Shown piece by piece: positions 58,776 through 64,000 of a stretch of DNA of 64,000 nucleotides. Positions within the stretch are counted from its first letter, which is position 1, and each line of letters starts with the position of its first letter. A program made the translations under genes and the position numbers. Below the pieces are notes generated by a model. The model was given only the letters and a program-made list of their open reading frames with translations, ran no database searches and had not been told where the DNA came from. This stretch comes from Enoplosus armatus (lineage: Eukaryota > Chordata > Actinopteri > Centrarchiformes > Enoplosidae): assembly GCF_043641665.1 (NCBI RefSeq), contig NC_092199.1, forward strand, positions 20,092,860 to 20,156,859, given 5' to 3'.

Positions 58776-59942
58776 TTAACTATAAGCGTTATCAAAAAGC
58801 AAAGTTTTAAGCCTACTCTTAAAAGTAGAGAGTGTGTCTGCCTCCCGGACCCAAACTGGGAGCCGATTCCACAGGAGAGGAGCTTGATAGCTGAAGGCTC
58901 TGGCTCCTGTTCTGTTTTTGGAGACTCTTGGAACCACAAGCAGCCCTGCATTCTGGGAGCGGAGTGCTCTAGTGGGGTAATAGGGTACTATGAGCTCTTT
59001 AAGATATGATGGTGCCTGACCAGTAAGAGCTTTGTAGGTGAGGAGAAACTCTATTCTAGATTTTACAGGGAGCCAGTGCAGAGAAGCTAATACAGGAGAA
59101 ATATGATCTCTTTTCCTGGTTCCTGTCAGTACACGTGCTGCAGCATTCTGGATCAGCTGGAGAGTCCTCAGGGACTTATTGGGACAGCCTGATAATAAGG
59201 AATTGCAATAATCCAGCCTAGATGTGACAAATGCATGGACTAATTGTTCTGCATCTGTTTGAGACAGGATCTTCCTGATTTTTGCAATATTACGGAGGTG
59301 AAAGAAGGCAGTCCGTGAAGTTTGTTTTACGTGGGAGTTAAAGGACATGTCCTGATCAAAGACAACTCCGAGATTCCTCACGGTGGCGCTGGAGGCCAGG
59401 GCAATGCCGTCTAGGGTAACAATATCCTTAGATACTGTATTTCTGAGGTGTTCAGGGCCAAGAATAATAACTTCTGTCTTGTCTGAGTTCAACATCAGAT
59501 AATTACAGGTCATCCAGGTCTTTATGTCCTTAAGGCATGCTTGGAGGTTGGCTAACTGATGAGGTTCTTCTGGCTTGATCGATAAATATAGCTGGGTATC
59601 ATCCGCATAGCAATGAAAATGTATGGAGTGTTTTCTAATAATATCCCCTAAAGGAAGCATATATAAGGTGAATAGTATTGGTCCAAGCACAGAACCTTGT
59701 GGAACTCCATGACTGACTTACATGGAGGATTCATCGTTAACATGTACAAACTGAGATCGATCTGATAAATACGACTTAAACCAGCTTAGTGCGGTTCCTT
59801 TGATGCCAATTAAATGTTCCAGTCTCTGTAATAGGATATGATGGTCAATGGTGTCGAATGCAGCACTAAGATCTAACAAAACAAGTATAGAGACAAGTCC
59901 TTTGTCTGATGCAGTCAGAAGGTCATTTGTAACTTTCACCAG
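58776..59942 (-). pseudogene. L2-type LINE reverse transcriptase, truncated, with internal stop
   Basis: Minus strand. It encodes [40 protein letters not shown] (RT motif A), an in-frame TAA at 59,718-59,720, then [33 protein letters not shown] (catalytic YADD) and a complete C-terminal region to ..[19 protein letters not shown]. Apart from the single TAA and the missing 5' end, the frame is open, so the copy is fairly young but dead. Confidence 0.88.
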
Positions 59943-60550
59943 TGCTGTCTCTGTGCTATTTCATTCATTGTGACTTATTCAGCCAAAGTCTGGGTCACAA
60001 ACAACTGAGGACGAAAGCAGTTCTTCCAGTTTTGAGGCACTGTTGCTAACACTGGCACTATTCTTACTCTGATCATTGCCATTATTTATATAACACCAAA
60101 TTACAACTTCTCATGGCACTAATCACTGAAGATAAATGAATACTTATTGTATTGGTGGATTGCCCCAGTGCTCAAGCACTCGCTCCGCTTGCTGCAGGCA
60201 GCCAAGAGCTCCATTTGACAGCACAAAACAAAAGCAGAAGGCTGAGAAAACTGTTGATGAACCTTAAAAACTTCTATTAAAGGGACAGTTAGAACTGAGA
60301 TACTGTGGGACAACCTTACCCAGCACACATTATTTCACATAGGATCTAGACTACTACGTCTTCGACTGTTGAGTGTGGTATTAACTTCATATTTGATTAA
60401 TGGTTGTCATTTTTTTTATTGTGACACACTGTCAGTCATGCACAAAAAATGAGACCAATTTCATCAACAGATTCCTGATAATTTACATCACAGCCTGTTG
60501 ATAACAAGGAGATGGTTTACATTACAGCCCGTTTCTGTACTCTTTCCCAG

Positions 60551-60686
60551 TGCCCCACATGTCCCGGACAACCGTCTACCCACTTTGCCACGTAGCATAC
60601 ACTGCACTGCGTCAGCACCTCATCAAGTGCCACAAGATCATAAATAAAGCCGAATTACGGCTGGTCCTGAGCTATGCCTCTGGAAT
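60551..60686 (+). pseudogene. Zinc-finger/recombinase-like gene, exon A
   Basis: Plus strand, acceptor 'tctttcccag' and donor 'GGAAT|gtaagt'. From the ATG at 60,559 it reads MSRTTVYPLCHVAYTALRQH then LIKCHKIINKAELRLVLSYA, SG. This is a zinc-finger-like motif of form (Y)PLCH-x8-RQHL-x3-H with the first Cys position replaced. The same type of finger opens tyrosine-recombinase-derived fish proteins that I remember. It may be the first coding exon. Confidence 0.5.
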
Positions 60687-60792
60687 GTAAGTACTCTTCA
60701 TTTATATAAGCTAAAACATGATAATTGTGCCTTAGCTTAGCTGTTCAATAGCTGTTTGTGTTTCTAATATTTAAGGGTTTTCTTATCCTCAG

Positions 60793-60883
60793 CCACAATG
60801 GCAGGCTGGACTGCCCACTTTGTAAAACTAGGGCCCTTGTCCGGCTGGATAAGCACCATGCGAACATCCATGGTGAAATTGAG
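60793..60883 (+). pseudogene. Zinc-finger/recombinase-like gene, exon B
   Basis: 91 nt, acceptor 'tcttatcctcag' and donor 'GAG|gttagt'. It completes an Ile codon from exon A and reads HNGRLDCPLCKTRALVRLDK then HHANIHGEIE. The finger CPLC-x10-KHHANIH is intact (two Cys, two His). Confidence 0.6.
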
Positions 60884-60990
60884 GTTAGTAATTTTCATAG
60901 CCAATAACTGACCAAGGAAGTTGATGGCTACTGTATGCATTTAGTGATGTGTTTGACAATTATTTTCGTGACCTGTTGGTGCTACTGCAG

Positions 60991-61439
60991 AGAGACCGGT
61001 ACCAGGTGATTTTGAGGAAGGCTAAGCAGATGGCAAAATTAAAGGCCCTCAAGGAACTCAGACAAACCAATCCCAATCCGGCCATGGTCAGCCAAATGGA
61101 CCTGGACCCAACCAGCAGCAGCAATGATGATGACCAAGAGGAGAGCCAGGACAGAGAGGAGAGACAAAGGGAGAGGGGTGAAGGAAGAGAAGAGAGGCCA
61201 GGCCCTTCTAGTCCCTCTGTGTCTGCATCCTGTCAGCCAGCTGATACCAGTGACACTCAGTGTTAAATGCATCATCCTCAAGCACAGGATACGCCGGCTC
61301 AAGGCCAAGCAGCGCGTCTCCAAGAGTGGGTTCACAACACCATCAGCAAGTGCTCCACTGCCAACTAGTACGCCCACTCCGACAAGGAAAAAGTTCCAGA
61401 GGGGGCCGCGATTTGACATGACTCGACTCCCTCGTTATG
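60991..61439 (+). pseudogene. Zinc-finger/recombinase-like gene, exon C (frame broken)
   Basis: Acceptor 'gctactgcag' and donor 'TTATG|gtatgt'. It begins RDRYQVILRKAKQMAKLKAL KELRQTNPNP.., then an acidic/Arg-rich low-complexity segment, and stops at TAA (61,263-61,265). A second frame takes over (..CIILKHRIRRLKAKQRVSKS.. to ..RGPRFDMTRLPRY) and reaches the donor in phase 1, as exon D needs. The exon is therefore one nucleotide out of frame overall: a frameshift or an unseen small intron. Confidence 0.55.
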
Positions 61440-61673
61440 GTATGTGTGGTGTGACAAAATTGTATGTTATATATCAGATATGTTCATCTGTTAATCACAT
61501 TTACTTGATTAGCAGATGATTAGATCAATATCAGGTTTTTGTTTACAGTTACTGCTCTTACTGGGTATTGAATCCATAACTTTATTGTTACATCCTTTCT
61601 GCAAACATTTTGGATGAGCCTGTATCTCCAGTATCTTTCACTAACTGTCACTACTTTGCTTCATCTGTTACAG

Positions 61674-61842
61674 AGCAGGTTCTCCAGACCTGGTATCGCC
61701 ACATTGTAGGCCCTGGAAAGAAACAGCAGGAGAATGCTAAGCAACGTGTCACCCACGTCCGCCAATGGATGCTTTTCATGACAGAAAACGCAATTCCCGA
61801 GATGACCCTGTCTTTCTGCAAGGACAGAGAGAGACTCCTGGA
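61674..61842 (+). pseudogene. Zinc-finger/recombinase-like gene, exon D
   Basis: Acceptor 'catctgttacag' and donor 'CTGGA|gtaaat'. It reads EQVLQTWYRHIVGPGKKQQE, NAKQRVTHVRQWMLFMTENA, IPEMTLSFCKDRERLLE. This resembles the N-terminal SAM-like/core-binding region of tyrosine recombinase-derived proteins, a helical module with a conserved HVR.WM.FM segment. Phases join cleanly with exons C and E. Confidence 0.6.
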
Positions 61843-62007
61843 GTAAATACTTTGTTTCACTAAGTGCATATTTATGATAGAATCGCAACCGTAACATCCA
61901 AATGACTAATCCTTACAGTCTCTGCATTTTAAAGACTTGTCTAAGTTTGGGATGCCAATCTTTTTGAAATAGGATATTGATGAGTGGTCATTGTGTCTTC
62001 CTGTCAG

Positions 62008-62225
62008 ATGGGTGGAAAGCCTGAAGAAGCACGCTGTCATCCCAAAGCTGATCATCATTGGGAGCGTGCGCTGCTTTGTCAAGTTCCTGATGATCGCCCA
62101 ACTGCCGTTGATCAGAGCTCCCCAGGAACACCTCAGAGAAGCTTTGTTTTCCCTGGAGTCAGTGACAAAGATTGCTAGGAAGGACCTCCAGTCTCACCGT
62201 CAAGCTGTGCAACTCAAAAAATCCA
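62008..62225 (+). pseudogene. Zinc-finger/recombinase-like gene, exon E
   Basis: Acceptor 'gtcttcctgtcag' and donor 'AATCCA|gtaggt'. It reads WVESLKKHAVIPKLIIIGSV, RCFVKFLMIAQLPLIRAPQE, HLREALFSLESVTKIARKDL, QSHRQAVQLKKS. This is a helical continuation of the core-binding module. The open frame matches both neighbours. Confidence 0.6.
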
Positions 62226-62420
62226 GTAGGTTCCACAGATCTTTGTCAGCAGCTTTTTTGTCTATAATAATATAAAGTAATGTCTTTGTGTTTTTCCACC
62301 CAGTGTCTTCTGTCTCCTTCTGTGTTTTGGGGATATCCCTGGCTCTGGTTCTTCGTGATATCGCTGAAAATGCAAATGCTTAACTCAGGAATGTGAAAAA
62401 TCTCTATGGCTGTCTTTCAG

Positions 62421-62492
62421 GGCAGCTGGTCGACTTGGTCCACATTGCTAAATTCCTGAGGAAGGCGAAAAAGGAGATGCTACCAGCTCTTT
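62421..62492 (+). pseudogene. Zinc-finger/recombinase-like gene, exon F
   Basis: 72 nt, acceptor 'gctgtctttcag' and donor 'CTCTTT|gtaagt'. It reads RQLVDLVHIAKFLRKAKKEM then LPAL. It joins exons E and G in phase 1. Confidence 0.58.
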
Positions 62493-62598
62493 GTAAGTGT
62501 GTAGGGAGTAAATTTTATGAAATCCACTTGTGGAAGCAGAGCAGTGGGTCACACTTTGTGTCACACCCTTGTAACAATATCCATTTTGGACTTCACAG

Positions 62599-62764
62599 TA
62601 ACACTTGAGAAAGACCCGAGCAGGGAGAACCTGGAGCGGTTTTATGGGCTACTGGGGGCTTCATCATCTGCACCACTGGCCACCGGAAGGGTGTGCTGAG
62701 TAATCTGAAGGTTGAAGAAGTAATGATGGCACAGACAGACTCTTCACAGCGACGGATCATTGGG
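62599..62764 (+). pseudogene. Zinc-finger/recombinase-like gene, exon G (1-nt frameshift)
   Basis: Acceptor 'ggacttcacag' and donor 'ATTGGG|gtaaga'. It reads (L)TLEKDPSRENLERFYGLL, then a run of five G breaks the frame. The continuation in the next frame, GFIICTTGHRKGVLSNLKVE then EVMMAQTDSSQRRIIG, has the expected ..GHR.GVL.NL...EV motif of the recombinase-like family and ends in phase 0 as exon H requires. One G appears to be missing. Check for sequencing error before calling it a true break. Confidence 0.55.
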
Positions 62765-63076
62765 GTAAGAACATGGCAATATAGTGGCATACATGTGAAT
62801 TAAAAAAATAAATAATAATATCATGCATTCAAATAGAGCATGCAGTGTTATCAGTTGAATCTAGCTAGCAGATTGTTCTCTTTTTATGTAATGAAGAGGG
62901 TCGACTGCTATTTCATGTTACAGCCCTGGAAATAATTCCAGTTGCTGCATTATAATCAGTAATGTTTCTTTACCATAACTTGTAAGACATTTCTTTTGGT
63001 GTATTTTTCAGATGCTAATCAAAAATGTCCATAATTGTTGTTTGGCACCACAAATAAAACTTTTGTATTTCTGCAG

Positions 63077-64000
63077 ATTGGACGGTCTTTGGAGCACACC
63101 AAGTGGGACAAGGTCAGGCAACTGATGTGCCACTCCAACGCCAACTTCGATTTTGGCAAGGCCTTCCAATTAAGGCAGGACACGGCCTTTGCCATTTCTC
63201 AGTCCTGCAAGACTTATGATATGGACAGTCAACAGACAGGTAGTTATGACAGGCAGAGACAAGAGCAGAGCAGAAGAAAGAGGACAGCAATGCAGAAGGA
63301 CAGTAAAGGGAGAAGCAGCAAGGGCAAAAAGAAGGCAGTAAAGTGGAGGCAGCAAGAGAGTGTAGGTTCAGACAGTGAAGAGGAAATGACCAAGAAAAGA
63401 ACCACAAAATCACTGCAGGAAGACAGAGCAAAAGCAAGATGCCTGGAGGAGTCCTCAGAGGAGGAGGCATGGATACAGACACAACAGGCAGACACTGACA
63501 AACAGCGACAACAGATGGATGCAAGCAGAGGAAAGAGAGCAGCAGTGCAGAAGGACAGTAAAAGGAGAAGCAGCAAGGGCAAAAAGAAGGCAGTAAAGAA
63601 GAGGAGGCAGCAAGAGAGCACAAGTTCAGACAGCGAAAAGGAAATGTCCAGGAGAAGAACCACAAAGTCATTGCAGGAAGACGGAGTAAAAACCAGATGC
63701 CTGGAGGAGTTCTCAGATGAGAGAACATGGATACAGAGAGACACAGATGATGAACAACGACAACAGAAGGACAAGAGCAGAGGAGAGAGGACAGTAAACG
63801 GTCAGGGCAGTAAACGTAGAAGGAGCAAGGGCAAAAAGAAGGAAATAAAGAGGAGGAGGCAGCAAGAGGGCTCAAGTTCAGAAAGCGAAGAGGAAATACC
63901 TAGAAAAAGAACCCCCAAATCACCACAGGAACACAGCGCAAAAGCAGGAAGAAAAAGTGCCAAGGTCAGAAAGACAAAAACTGTAACAAAACACAAGGAA
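63077..64000 (+). pseudogene. Zinc-finger/recombinase-like gene, exon H: domain end plus basic tandem repeats
   Basis: Acceptor 'tttgtatttctgcag'; open to the right window edge (partial). It starts IGRSLEHTKWDKVRQLMCHS then NANFDFGKAFQLRQD. This resembles the end of tyrosine-recombinase-like domains (..Q.MCH....AD.FY..), but the Tyr position appears to be Phe/Gly here. From about 63,245 three tandem units of about 80 codons follow, each with K/R-rich (KDSKRRSSKGKKKAVKKRRQ), Ser/Glu-rich (SSDSE.EM) and RTTKSLQED..K.RCLEE blocks. This gives a highly charged, probably disordered, nuclear-type tail. The exon's own frame is uninterrupted. An inverted partial copy lies at 48 kb. Confidence 0.65.

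Larger units (their letters stand above)
58316..60000 (-). mobile_element. L2-type LINE, RT region and proximal 3' UTR (part 1 of the split element)
   Basis: Minus strand. The reverse-transcriptase frame (58,776-59,942) is followed by a 3' UTR with 'ccccctagttatgctgctataggcctacactgctgggggacttcccatgatgcactgagc' and 'gtttcttccccggagtttctttgtgctttgtcgactcgtaggtcgc', the conserved fish L2 3' UTR. It then enters the microsatellite where the Tx1 element interrupts it. The 5' part of ORF2 is absent or decayed above about 59,945 (frames of type FG-stop-ISHNE-stop). Confidence 0.85.

Noticed and set aside
63114..63875. Minus-strand frame of 253 codons, Cys/Leu/Ser-rich, seemingly membrane protein-like
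   Set aside because: Antisense of the K/R/S/E-rich tandem repeats of exon H; the same shadow appears opposite the 48-kb copy (48,124-48,916).

Overview
The window looks like euchromatic sequence from a teleost fish, probably a percomorph. The evidence is split genes with GT-AG introns, dense CA/GT and CT microsatellites, fish-type L2 and Tx1 LINEs, and many short interspersed repeats rich in GCTAGC/AGCTTAGC motifs. Nothing prokaryotic is present. Most of the window is intron or intergenic DNA full of repeats, and coding sequence is short exons.

Region 1 (about 6.7-32.4 kb, minus strand) holds a gene whose exons encode a coiled coil aligning with the rod (tail) of class II myosin heavy chains. 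The exons at 32.3, 24.6, 14.2, 11.9, 10.3, 9.3 and 6.8 kb join in compatible phases, and the 146-nt and 91-nt exons have the sizes I recall for vertebrate sarcomeric myosin genes. A start-codon exon at 32.3 kb opens the gene without any visible motor domain. A second start-codon exon at 16.5 kb lies inside an intron and can splice in the same phase into the 14.2-kb rod exon. This resembles invertebrate 'myosin rod protein'/catchin isoforms. The gene runs off the left edge.

Region 2 (39.9-43.5 kb, minus strand) is pts, 6-pyruvoyl-tetrahydropterin synthase. Exons 1, 4, 5 and 6 are clear, but exons 2 and 3, which carry the catalytic Cys and the HGHNY zinc ligands, were not found.

Region 3 (44.7-51.8 kb) has a roughly 90-bp minisatellite with three-unit higher-order structure, two related terminal exons for a small C-terminal membrane anchor (one frameshifted), a possible first exon with a TATA-like box at 49.7 kb, and a partial inverted copy of the basic-repeat exon found at the right edge.

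Region 4 (51.8-60.1 kb) is a nest of LINEs on the minus strand. An L2-type LINE is split within a (TC)n tract of its 3' UTR by a nearly complete Tx1-clade LINE with an intact 1325-residue ORF2. This matches the target choice of the Kibi lineage.

Region 5 (60.5-64 kb, plus strand) is a multi-exon gene with two zinc-finger-like motifs, a region resembling tyrosine-recombinase-derived fish proteins, and a Lys/Arg/Ser/Glu-rich tandem-repeat tail open to the window edge. It carries two apparent frameshifts.
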